In this document: piece after piece, positions 47,463-56,664 of the stretch
How positions within the stretch are numbered: position 1 is the stretch's first letter
Layout of the letters: each line of letters opens with the position of its first letter
DNA from: Alphaproteobacteria bacterium
GTDB lineage: Bacteria > Pseudomonadota > Alphaproteobacteria > Micropepsales > Micropepsaceae
NCBI GenBank assembly: GCA_021325375.1
Contig: JAJPHG010000019.1
Coordinates: 62,001 to 126,000, forward strand
Length of the DNA stretch: 64,000 nucleotides
Reading direction: 5' to 3'
Program-made: the position numbers and the translations under genes
The notes under the pieces: generated by a model
What the model was told of the DNA's origin: nothing
The model's input: the letters and a program-made list of their open reading frames with translations, nothing else
The model's database searches: none

Positions 47463-49406
47463 ATGCTTGCACAACGTCTGCGGGTGGGGCTGCCTATGTC
47501 GAATGTTCGTTCAATCGCTGCTGTTCTGCTTTCGGGAATGCCGCTTCTGGGGCTCTGCGCCTGCGTCACCAGTCCGCATAGCCGAACCGCCGCCGAGTCG
47601 TCCGATCCCGTGACACTGAGCGGATACGCGGCCTCGGCGGGGGAGACGATCACGATCCAGGCGGTCGATCAGAATACCGGCAACCTCGTCACGCTCAATA
47701 CCGTCAAGGCGGCAATGACGGGCACGTCCTACAAGACATCCGGCGGGACGCCCTACACGCTTTATCCGTGGTCGTACCCGGCGGGCGTCGTGGCCACGCA
47801 TTTCTGGTCGCCGCAATCGATCGTTCCCGGCCTCGCGACCGGTCAGGGGCATCTCGAACTGTTCGCCTCGGCCGGCGGCTCCAACTTCGACACGTTCAGC
47901 CAGGCCGCGGCCGGCTCCGTGAGTTCGGCGATTTCATCCGGCACGGACCCGGCGACGGCCGGCAACATGTACTCGGACGGCAAGTCCACCGTGTTGTTCG
48001 ATCAGACCGGCGTGAGCTTTGGCGCGGCGGCGCCTTGGACGAACGTCCAAGGCATGATCTCGAACTCCAACTCGCCGTACTATTCGCCGGTCGCATGGAG
48101 CGTCGGCTCCTACACGGTCGAGGGCAACAAGAAGATCTACGGCCTGATCTGCACGCCGACGACCGGCGGTCCGTACCCGGTGGTCATCTACAATCATGGA
48201 GGAACCGATAGAGGCAACGTCGACCTCGGCGGGACGGACCTCGGCAATGGCGGCGGCCTCACCGGGACCGTGACCGCTTCCGGCTGGACCAGCCAGCCCT
48301 ATGTCACGACCACGGCGGCGCCCGGCGGCGTCGCCATCTTTCCCGACAGCCTGGGACAATGCGTGGACTGGGCCAAGCGCGGCTGGATCTTCGCGACGTC
48401 TTCCTATCGCGGCGAGCAGGTGCATATCACCTCGGCGAGCCCGGCTTTCCCTGCTTCGTCCACCTGGACCTCGCAGGGCAATGTCGAGCTGTGCTCGGGC
48501 GAGGTGACCGACGTGCTGGCGCTGGCCGATCTCCTTGCCAATCACGCGAGTTCGATCGCCGTCGGCAGCGCGAGCCAGCAGGTGAAGCTCAACGCGAACG
48601 GCAAGATGCTGATGTACGGGTATTCGCATGGCGGCTGCATCACCTACCGCGCCGTCGAGCAGGGCGCGCCGGTCAGCGCGTTCTCCGTCACCGAGGGGTT
48701 CACGGACTTCCGGCTGACCTACATGAACGGGTTCAACAACGCCGTGCCCGCGCACAACGCGGCGCTGGCCGCCTTGGGATCCGGCGCAGGCAACCCGACC
48801 GCCGGCAACCCGGCGAGCGGCTTCTACTATCCCGATGCAAACGGCGTGATGGGCTACAACTGGCGCTCGGCGCACTATTTCGCGTCGCGCGGCGATCTGG
48901 GCATCCAGAAGTTCAAGACGATGCCGATCCTGATTTTTCACGGAGACATCGACGTCGCCACGGTCAACGGCGCTCCGGCCCTCAACCCCGTCTTCCTCGA
49001 CGAAGCCGCCGAGTTGTCCGCCGATATCGGAGCGACGGACATATTCGTCGGGCCCGGCGGCAGCGTTGCGCCGCCGACGAGCGAGCCCTGCATCTCCGGC
49101 GCAGCGGGAGCACCGTTCGCCGACCCGAACAACCCGCCCGCGCTCGCGTCGTGTCCGATCGCGTTCACCGCGATGGATACGGGCGATCCCTGCCTGAGCG
49201 CGAGTCCTACCGGCATCTTCACGCTGTGCAAGGTCCTGCTGCTGCCGCTGTCGCCGCAGCAGCTTCACTACCTCGTCGTCTATCACAACATGAACCACGT
49301 GAACGGGGGCCTCGCGATCAAGGAGACCTTCAACCGGTTCGCCGAGCAGAATTTCCTCCGGCAGCCGGGCTGCGACGGGCTCGAAATCGACTGCGCGTCC
49401 GATTGA
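47463..49406 (+). CDS. Secreted alpha/beta-hydrolase (S9-like), possible lipoprotein
   Basis: Signal VRSIAAVLLSGMPLLGLCAC; MLMYGYSHGGCITYRA nucleophile elbow; MPILIFHGDIDV. Confidence 0.75.
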   Translation: MLAQRLRVGLPMSNVRSIAAVLLSGMPLLGLCACVTSPHSRTAAESSDPVTLSGYAASAGETITIQAVDQNTGNLVTLNTVKAAMTGTSYKTSGGTPYTLYPWSYPAGVVATHFWSPQSIVPGLATGQGHLELFASAGGSNFDTFSQAAAGSVSSAISSGTDPATAGNMYSDGKSTVLFDQTGVSFGAAAPWTNVQGMISNSNSPYYSPVAWSVGSYTVEGNKKIYGLICTPTTGGPYPVVIYNHGGTDRGNVDLGGTDLGNGGGLTGTVTASGWTSQPYVTTTAAPGGVAIFPDSLGQCVDWAKRGWIFATSSYRGEQVHITSASPAFPASSTWTSQGNVELCSGEVTDVLALADLLANHASSIAVGSASQQVKLNANGKMLMYGYSHGGCITYRAVEQGAPVSAFSVTEGFTDFRLTYMNGFNNAVPAHNAALAALGSGAGNPTAGNPASGFYYPDANGVMGYNWRSAHYFASRGDLGIQKFKTMPILIFHGDIDVATVNGAPALNPVFLDEAAELSADIGATDIFVGPGGSVAPPTSEPCISGAAGAPFADPNNPPALASCPIAFTAMDTGDPCLSASPTGIFTLCKVLLLPLSPQQLHYLVVYHNMNHVNGGLAIKETFNRFAEQNFLRQPGCDGLEIDCASD

Positions 49407-49415
49407 GCGTATTGC

Positions 49416-50702
49416 CTATCCGAGGGACGCGTTTGCTTCGACCCGCTTGGCCCAGGGGCTGAGAGCCAGCAGCAGCGCGCCGGATAGAAGACCGACCGCG
49501 CCCGTGACGGTGAAGAATACCGCCGGCGTCAGCACGCTCCACAGCGCGCCGACCGCTCCGGCCGCGAGGTTTCCGAAGAAGGCCGCCATGAACCACGCGG
49601 CGATCGCGGTCGCGGCGAAAGCGCGCGGCGCGAGCCTGCCGAACAATCCCAGCCCGACCGGCAGGATGAACAACTCGCCGATCGTATAGATGACGAAATA
49701 GAACACGAGCCAGAGCCAGTTGGCGCGCGCCACGCCTGCCCAGGCTGCGACGCCCGCGAGCAGCAGATAGGAAAAGCCGACGATGAACCCGCCCGTCGCC
49801 ATCTTGGCGACGGTGCTCTGTTCGCGCCCGCGCCTGGCTGCGCGCGACCAATAGGCGACGATGACGGGCGTCAGAAGGAAGATGATGAGGGGATTGAGCG
49901 ACTGGAACCAGGTCATCGGGATCGAAAGGGTGGCTCCCACGTGGCGATCGATGCCGCTATCGGCCCACAGCGCGACGGTATTGCCGGATTGCTCATAGGA
50001 GGCGCGGAAGATCACGACGATGGCGATCACCGCGAGCAGCAGAAGATAAGTCTGCGTCTGCGAGCCTCGGCCTTGCGCGGGCGCGTCGTCCCCGGAAGCG
50101 GCCGCGTCGTTGGTCTTCGGCAGATAGCGCGATCCGGCAAGGTAAGTGACGAGGCCGATCACCATGCCGATGCCCGCGAGCGCGAAGCCCCAATGCCAGC
50201 CATAGATCTCGCCCACCGTGCCGCAGACGAAGGGGGCGAGGAACGCGCCGAGGTTTATCCCTACGTAATAGACATTGTAGGCGGTGGCGCGGCGCGGGTC
50301 GTCGGGCGCGTAGAGCTGGTTGATCTGGCTGGCCAGGCTCGGCAGGAACAGGCCGTTGCCCGTGGCGATGGTGGCGAGCGCGACATAGAACAGCGGCTCG
50401 AACGCCATCATGAAATGGCCGAGCGCCATGATCGACGCGCCGATGATCACGGCGCGCCGGCGTCCCAGCCAGCGGTCCGATATCACGCCGCCGATCAGCG
50501 GGGTGAAATACACGAAGGATGAATAGAGCCCATAGATGTAGGACGAATGGGCCTGCCCGATCATCAGTTCCTTGGTCATGTAGTAGACCAGAAGCGCGCG
50601 CATGCCGAAGAAGGAGAACTGGTCCCACATTTCGGTGAGGAACAGGATCGTCAATCCGCGCGGATGGCCGAACCATGTCTGGCCCTCCGTCTCGGTCCGC
50701 AT
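49416..50702 (-). CDS. POT/PTR family peptide MFS transporter
   Basis: FLTEMWDQFSFFGMRALLVYYMTKELM; GGVISDRWLGRRRAVIIGA; YNVYYVGINLGAFLAPFVCG. Confidence 0.92.
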   Translation of the reverse strand: MRTETEGQTWFGHPRGLTILFLTEMWDQFSFFGMRALLVYYMTKELMIGQAHSSYIYGLYSSFVYFTPLIGGVISDRWLGRRRAVIIGASIMALGHFMMAFEPLFYVALATIATGNGLFLPSLASQINQLYAPDDPRRATAYNVYYVGINLGAFLAPFVCGTVGEIYGWHWGFALAGIGMVIGLVTYLAGSRYLPKTNDAAASGDDAPAQGRGSQTQTYLLLLAVIAIVVIFRASYEQSGNTVALWADSGIDRHVGATLSIPMTWFQSLNPLIIFLLTPVIVAYWSRAARRGREQSTVAKMATGGFIVGFSYLLLAGVAAWAGVARANWLWLVFYFVIYTIGELFILPVGLGLFGRLAPRAFAATAIAAWFMAAFFGNLAAGAVGALWSVLTPAVFFTVTGAVGLLSGALLLALSPWAKRVEANASLG

Positions 50703-51850
50703 CACGTGCCGCTCCGCTTGGCGGCGCCGATGCCGAAGCGTTGCGGGGAAAGCTGCGAAAGATAGATGCCGGCGATTTCGTCCGGTACCGCGCCGTCGCG
50801 CAGGAGAGACGCGGCGAGCCGCGCGGCGGCAGGCGCAGTCTGGATACCGTAGCCGCCCTGTCCGGCAAGCCAGAAGAAGCCCGGCAGGACCGCATCGAAG
50901 CCGATCACCGGCGAGCGGTCCGGTGCGAAGGACCTGAGCCCCGCCCAGCGCTTGCGCACGCGCCGGATCCGCAAATTCGTCACGTGCTCGATGCGGTCGA
51001 TCGCCGTGGCGACGTCGATCTCTTCGGCCTGCACGTCGCAGGGATCGGTCGGCGTCTCGTCGGCGGGAGAGATGAGCAGAAGCCCGGCATCGGGTTTCAT
51101 ATAGAACGTCTCGTCGATGTCGATGACCATCGGCCAGCCTTCGCCGCGCACATTGGGCGGCAATTCGACAAGCACGGCGGTACGGCGGCACGGCTGAATG
51201 AAGAGCGGCGCCGTGCCTGCGCTTTTCGCCACAGCATCGGCCCAGGCCCCCGCCGCGTTGACGATCATCGGCGCGCGCACGATGCCGGCGCCTGTATCGA
51301 TATGCCATTCGCCGGCGCGATGGCTGAGGCCGCGCGCCTGGGCATCGACCATGAGCGTGCCGCCAAGGTTGCGGAACTGGCGCAGATAGGCCTGATGCAA
51401 CGCATGCACGTCGACATCCGCCGCGTCGTCCTCGATGACCGCGGCGGCGACATAATCCGGCCGCAGGATCGAGCAGGCGCCGAGCGCCTCTTCGCGCGTG
51501 ATCCGGCGGATCGAGGAGGCGAGGTCGGCGTTGGCGGCGAAGTCATCGAGGCTCCGCATCTGCTGCGCGCTCGCGATATGCAGCGCGCCGCGCTTGCGCA
51601 CCAGCGGGTGCTCGGCGAAACCCCGCGGCGGGGCGTAGAAGAAGTCGCGGCTGGCGCGGGACAGCGCCCGCACGGCGGCGTTGCCGTAGATTTCCGAGAA
51701 GAGCGCGGCGGACCGGCCGGTCGAGTGGTAGCCGGGAAAGTCCTCGCGCTCGAGCAGGGCGACGCTGTGCGTCTTCGCAAGTTCCGCCGCCGCCGAAGCG
51801 CCCGCGATCCCGGCACCGATGATGGCGATGTCGAAGGTCTGGGTTGTCAT
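50702..51850 (-). CDS. FAD-dependent D-amino acid (DauA-like) dehydrogenase
   Basis: IAIIGAGIAGASAAAELAKTHSVALLEREDFPGYHSTGRSAALFSEIYGN; KRWAGLRSFAPDRSPVIGFDAVLPGFFWLAGQGGYGIQTAPA. Confidence 0.85.
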   Translation of the reverse strand: MTTQTFDIAIIGAGIAGASAAAELAKTHSVALLEREDFPGYHSTGRSAALFSEIYGNAAVRALSRASRDFFYAPPRGFAEHPLVRKRGALHIASAQQMRSLDDFAANADLASSIRRITREEALGACSILRPDYVAAAVIEDDAADVDVHALHQAYLRQFRNLGGTLMVDAQARGLSHRAGEWHIDTGAGIVRAPMIVNAAGAWADAVAKSAGTAPLFIQPCRRTAVLVELPPNVRGEGWPMVIDIDETFYMKPDAGLLLISPADETPTDPCDVQAEEIDVATAIDRIEHVTNLRIRRVRKRWAGLRSFAPDRSPVIGFDAVLPGFFWLAGQGGYGIQTAPAAARLAASLLRDGAVPDEIAGIYLSQLSPQRFGIGAAKRSGT

Positions 51851-51950
51851 GCCGGGCTCGAACGCTCTGGATATCGCCTCATGCTGTCGTTTTCTGGCGG
51901 CAACGGCCGTATCCCCTGGAGGCGATTGAAACGCAGCTCTTTTTACTTTA

Positions 51951-51990
51951 GAGAAAATTTTTTCTCAATTGGAAAATCACGTCCATGCGC
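51951..51990. promoter_or_regulatory. Palindrome GAGAAAA-TT-TTTTCTC plus shared motif AATTGGAAAAT-N5-CCATGC upstream of the M81 peptidase
   Basis: Palindrome 51951-51966; 11-mer 51967-51977 identical to 54443-54453. Confidence 0.5.
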
Positions 51991-53451
51991 GTCTTCGTCG
52001 CCGGCCTGATCACCGAGACCAACACCTTTGCGCCATGGCCCACCGGCCTGCGCGGCTTTTCGGAAGAGGGACCCTTTCGCGGCGACGCGACGACGCGCGG
52101 CCGGGACTCGGAGATGGGCGTGATGGCATGCGGCTGGCGCGATCTCTGCCGCGCGCGGGGCTTCGAGTTCGTCGAGGGGCTCTTCGCCTTCGCGCAGCCT
52201 TCCGGGCGCACGGTGCAGAGCGTCTATGAGGATTTCCGCGGCGAGATCCTCGCCGATCTCAGGGACCGGGGGCCTTTCGACATGGTCCTGCTGTTCCTGC
52301 ACGGCGCGATGGCCTCGCAGGATTGCGACGACTGCGAAGGCGACATCCTGGCGCGGGTGCGCGAGGTCGTGGGGCCCGATGTTGCCGTGGGTGCAGAACT
52401 CGACCCGCACTGCCATCTCACGCCGCTGATGGCCGAAAAGGCGACCGCCATCGTGCTCATGAAGGAGTACCCGCACACCGACTATCTCGAGCGCGGATGC
52501 GAGCTGTTCGACATCTGCGCGGGGGCTGCACAAAAGACGCTGAAACCCGTGTCGCATCTCTTCGATTGCCGCATGGTGGGCTTCTATCCCACGACCACCG
52601 AACCGATGCGCAGCCTGGTGGAAAAGATGAAGGCGGCGGAGCAGCGTCCGGGCGTGCTGTCGGTCAGCTTCGGGCATGGTTTCCCCTGGGGCGACACGCC
52701 GGAGACGGGCTCGAAAGTGCTGGTCATCGCCGACGGCGACGCGGGCTTGGCGGGCAAGGTGGCAGCCGGGATCGGCCACGCGATCTACGATCTCCGCCGC
52801 GAGCTTTTGCCCAGGTTTCCCAAGACCGTCGAGGCGATCTCCATCGCGCGGGAATCCAACGGCTGCGTCGTGCTTGCCGATACGGCGGACAATGCCGGCG
52901 GCGGCGCGCCCAGCGACAATGTCTCGCTGCTGAAGGCGATGCTCGATGCGGGGATCCGCAACGCGGTCTTCGGCGGCGTATGGGATCCGGTCGCGGTGCG
53001 CATCTGCGCAGAAGCCGGGCTCGGCGCGACGCTTGCGTTGCGCATCGGCGGCAAATGCGGCCCGGCCTCGGGCGAGCCGCTTGACGTGAGGGCTACGGTG
53101 ATGGCGTTCCGCGCCGATCACGACCAGCAGGGATTGGGACCGGCGCGCTCGGCGATGGGTGACAGCGTTTGGGTCGACGTCGAGGGCATCGCCGTCGTGC
53201 TGATGTCGACGCGCACCCAGATCTTCGCCCCCGATGCCTTCACCGGGCTCGGCATCGACCTCAAGGAACACAGGATCATCGCGCTCAAATCGAGCTGGCA
53301 CTTCCAGGCGCTGTTCGGTCCGATGGCCGACCAGCTTGTCGCCGTGTCGACGCCCGGCGCGATCCAGATGGATTTCGCTGCGATCGCCTATCGCAAGAAA
53401 CGCGACCTCGATTACTTCCCGCGCAAGCCCGACCCGCTAGGGCGGGGGTAG
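51985..53451 (+). CDS. M81 family metallopeptidase (MlrC-like)
   Basis: MRVFVAGLITETNTFAPWPTG; LLFLHGAMASQDCDDCEGDIL; GAELDPHCHLTPLM; YPHTD; DTADNAGGGAPSDN. Confidence 0.92.
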   Translation: MRVFVAGLITETNTFAPWPTGLRGFSEEGPFRGDATTRGRDSEMGVMACGWRDLCRARGFEFVEGLFAFAQPSGRTVQSVYEDFRGEILADLRDRGPFDMVLLFLHGAMASQDCDDCEGDILARVREVVGPDVAVGAELDPHCHLTPLMAEKATAIVLMKEYPHTDYLERGCELFDICAGAAQKTLKPVSHLFDCRMVGFYPTTTEPMRSLVEKMKAAEQRPGVLSVSFGHGFPWGDTPETGSKVLVIADGDAGLAGKVAAGIGHAIYDLRRELLPRFPKTVEAISIARESNGCVVLADTADNAGGGAPSDNVSLLKAMLDAGIRNAVFGGVWDPVAVRICAEAGLGATLALRIGGKCGPASGEPLDVRATVMAFRADHDQQGLGPARSAMGDSVWVDVEGIAVVLMSTRTQIFAPDAFTGLGIDLKEHRIIALKSSWHFQALFGPMADQLVAVSTPGAIQMDFAAIAYRKKRDLDYFPRKPDPLGRG

Positions 53452-53483
53452 GGTCGCTCTGTTTCGCTTGAACCACAAACAAG

Positions 53484-53664
53484 CTGTCATGGCCAGCGAA
53501 TGCGGGCCACCCAGTCGGGTTCTGCACAATCTAAGGGAAGTTCGCGCGGAGGCGCGGAGTATGCGGGGTTGAGCTTTTCTCCGCGATCTCCGCGCCTCCG
53601 CGTGATTCATTTGGGAAAGAAGCGATGTGTCACCTGGGTGGCCCGCATTCGCGGGCCGTGACAA
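53484..53664. repeat. Nested palindromic intergenic element (REP/MITE-like)
   Basis: Outer 31-nt inverted arms 53484-53514 and 53634-53664 (28/31 match by eye), inner exact 14-nt arms 53545-53558 and 53589-53602. Confidence 0.75.
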
Positions 53665-53680
53665 CTTTTTATTGACGCCG

Positions 53681-54361
53681 CTACCGCTTCTTCTTCCGCG
53701 GCTTGCCGTCGCCGTCGCGGCGGACGGCTTCCATGAGCTGGGATTCGGGGCCGGAGCAGATCGACAGGACGCGGCAGGCGCCCGAATCCGCTGCCAGATA
53801 GGCGTGGCCCATGCCGCTGTCGAAATAGAGCGAATCGCCCTTGCGCAGGGTCAGCGGCGCGTAGAGCTCGGAGTGGAACTCCACCGTGCCTTCCAGCACA
53901 TAGGCGTATTCCTCTCCGGGGTGGCGGATCATCTCGCCGAACTCTTCCAGCGTGCGCGCATAGATATCCGCGATCACGGGCACGAAGCGCTTGTTGAGGA
54001 AATCCGCCGCCGGATAGATGTGGCCGTAGTTCTCGGTCTCGATGACCGAGCCCTGGCCCGCCAGCGTCACGCAGCGCCGCCCGCCCACTGTCGAGCCGTT
54101 CATGCCGACGATCTGCGGCGCGAAGAGCTGGGAGATGTCGACGCCGAGCCCCGTGCTGATGCGCGCGAGCTTGTCGTAGGTAAGCGACACGCGGTCGTTC
54201 TCGATCTTGGATAGGGTGGAGATCGGCAGATCGGTGCGCTTGCTGACTTCGGCCAAGGTCCAGCCGCGCTGGACGCGCAGCGCGCGCAGCGCCGCGCCCG
54301 GCCGCGCGCCGCCGCGCGGCGCTTCGGTCTTTTCGGCCGCGGCCAGCTTCTTCGCAGTCAT
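53681..54361 (-). CDS. XRE family regulator with C-terminal cupin domain
   Basis: LRALRVQRGWTLAEVSKRTDLPISTLSKIENDRVSLTYDKLARIS; HPGEEYAYVLEGTVEFHSELYAPLTLRKGDSLYFDSGMGHAYLA. Confidence 0.93.
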   Translation of the reverse strand: MTAKKLAAAEKTEAPRGGARPGAALRALRVQRGWTLAEVSKRTDLPISTLSKIENDRVSLTYDKLARISTGLGVDISQLFAPQIVGMNGSTVGGRRCVTLAGQGSVIETENYGHIYPAADFLNKRFVPVIADIYARTLEEFGEMIRHPGEEYAYVLEGTVEFHSELYAPLTLRKGDSLYFDSGMGHAYLAADSGACRVLSICSGPESQLMEAVRRDGDGKPRKKKR

Positions 54362-54442
54362 CTGCGGGTGTCTCCCATGGCCGCAACATTACGTGCGCCC
54401 CGGGCGATTGTCGAGTTTAGCCCGAAGGGAAATATGTTGCGG

Positions 54443-54466
54443 AATTGGAAAATTTGGACCATGCTT
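54443..54466. promoter_or_regulatory. Shared motif AATTGGAAAAT-N5-CCATGC in divergent XRE-cupin / TonB-receptor intergenic region
   Basis: Identical to the motif at 51967. Confidence 0.5.
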
Positions 54467-54495
54467 TGGCACTTCAGCAAGTCCAAGGGGGGAAC

Positions 54496-56607
54496 ATGAG
54501 AACGCGGGCCTGGCGCAGGAGCGCGCTGTTGATTTCGATCTCGACGCTGGCCTTCGCGGCCCAGGCGTCGGCCGCCGAGACCATCGAGACCGTGGTCGTG
54601 ACCGCCAGCAAGCGCGCGGAGAGCGTGAAGAACGTGCCGATGTCGGTCACGGTGCTGGGACAGGACGAGCTGAACAAGCTCAACGCGCGGTCCTACGAGG
54701 ACTACGTCAGCAACGTGCCGGGCATGAACCTCATCGAATCGTCGCCCACCCATCCGCAGATCGTCCTGCGCGGCATCAATGCGGGCGGCGTCGGCTCCAC
54801 GATCGGCACCTATCTCGACGAGACGCCCTACGGCTCGAGCAGCGCGCTCGCCAACGGCACCGACACCGCGCCGAACCTCGATACGTTCGACATGCAGCGC
54901 GTCGAAGTGCTGCGCGGACCGCAGGGCACGCTCTACGGCGCCAGCACGCTGGGTGGGTTGCTGAAATTCGTCACCAACGCGCCCGATCCGACGGGCTTCG
55001 CGACCCAGTTCGAGGCGGGCGGCACGACGCTCGACAATGGCGGCTCCGGCGGGTTCGCGCGCGCCATGCTCAACGTCCCGCTCGCCGACGATCTGGCCGT
55101 GCGCGTGGTCGGCTTCGACAAGGACGATCCGGGCTGGATCGACGATCCGGGTCGCAATCTCAAGGACATCAACGGCGTCAGGAGCTTCGGCGGCCGCGCC
55201 GCCGTGCTCTTCCGGCCGTCCAGCAAGATCAGCATCAGGCTGAATGCGCTGACGCAGGAGATCCACGCCAACAACGACGCGTCGGAAGACGTCACGGTGG
55301 TCGGCGATACGCTGGTCCCGAAATACGGCCTCTACGAGCAGGAGCGCACGGTCAACTCGTACAGTGCGGTGCGCTATGCCCTCTACAACGCCACGGTCGA
55401 CTGGGACCTGAATTGGGCGTTGCTGACCTCTGCGACCAGCTACGGCTCCCTCCACGATTTCCTGTTCACCGACGGCACGGGCATCTATGGCGCCGACGTC
55501 CAGGGCTTCCTGCGCGTGAACAAGTTCACGCAGGAGGTGCGGCTCGCCTCGAACCCGAACAGCGGCCCGCTGGACTGGCTCGTCGGCGGCTACTACACGC
55601 ACGAGGACGCCGCGCTGCATCAGGACATCGTCTTCGTTCCGCACGGCACGCCGCTCGGCTCGCTCGAGCTCGATTCGTCCTACATCGAGACCGCGGGCTT
55701 CGCGGACGCGACCTATCACTTCTCGCCGAGCTTCGACGTGAGCGTCGGCGGGCGCTATTCGCACAACAGCCAGGATGCGCTCGAATTCGGCCTCGCCAGC
55801 GCCGCCGGTGCGTCCACGGGCAACGTCTTCACCTGGTCCACCTCGGCGGATTATCATCTCGACGATCAGACGACGCTCTATGCCCGCATCGCGAAGGGCT
55901 ACAGGCCCGGCGGTCCGAACGCGCTTCCCATCGGCGGCGGCAGCGGCGCGCCCGCTTTCTTCGGAGCCGACTCGCTCACCAACTACGAGACCGGCATCAA
56001 GAGCGATCTCCTGGACGGCAGGCTTTCGTTCGATGCCGACGTCTATTACATCGATTGGAACGACATCCAGCTGTAGACGGTCATCAAAAACACCGGCGTC
56101 GACATCAATGGCGGCTCGGCGCACAGCTATGGCGCGGAATGGGACGTGCAATGGCGCCCGGTGGACCACCTGACGCTCGGCTGGAGCGGCGCCTATACCA
56201 GCGCGAACCTGACCTCCAACACGCCGCCGATCGTCGGCGGCCTCAACGGCGATCCGCTCCCTTGGGCGCCGAAATGGACCTCGACCGTGAACGGCGACTA
56301 CCGGTTCGCGCCGATGGGGGATTGGGCGCCTTATGTCGGCGGCAGCTGGCGCTACATCGGAGAGCGCGCTAGCGATTTCCAGTTCATGGCTTCGCAGGTC
56401 GTGCTGCCCGCCTACAATACGTTCGACGCCCGCCTCGGCGTGGATTGGCACGATTGGGAACTGGAGCTCTATGGCAAGAACCTGTCGAACGCGAAGGGGT
56501 ATACTGCCTTCTCCGCCACGGGCACGTCCGCCGCGTCGGGATTGTCGGCGACCGCCGCGCTCACCGCGCCACGGCTGTTCGGCATCGTCCTGCGCGCCAA
56601 GTTCTAG
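54496..56607 (+). pseudogene. TonB-dependent receptor with in-frame amber codon at 56074-56076
   Basis: Signal, plug (VVVTASKRAESVKNVPMSVTVLGQDELN), RVEVLRGPQGTLYGAS; the frame continues after TAG as TVIKNTGVDINGGSAHSYGAEWDVQWRP... to a terminal beta-strand GIVLRAKF. Confidence 0.85.
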
Positions 56608-56664
56608 CGTCCGCTTGAACCGCGCGTGGGGTAGAATTGTGCAAACCGGAAAGACCGCTGGAAC

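Noticed and set aside
47934-49298. 454-aa minus-strand ORF over the secreted hydrolase
   Set aside because: Shadow ORF; the + strand has signal peptide and GxSxG
54358-56451. 697-aa minus-strand ORF across the TonB receptor
   Set aside because: Shadow ORF; the receptor frame has recognisable plug and barrel motifs even after the amber codon
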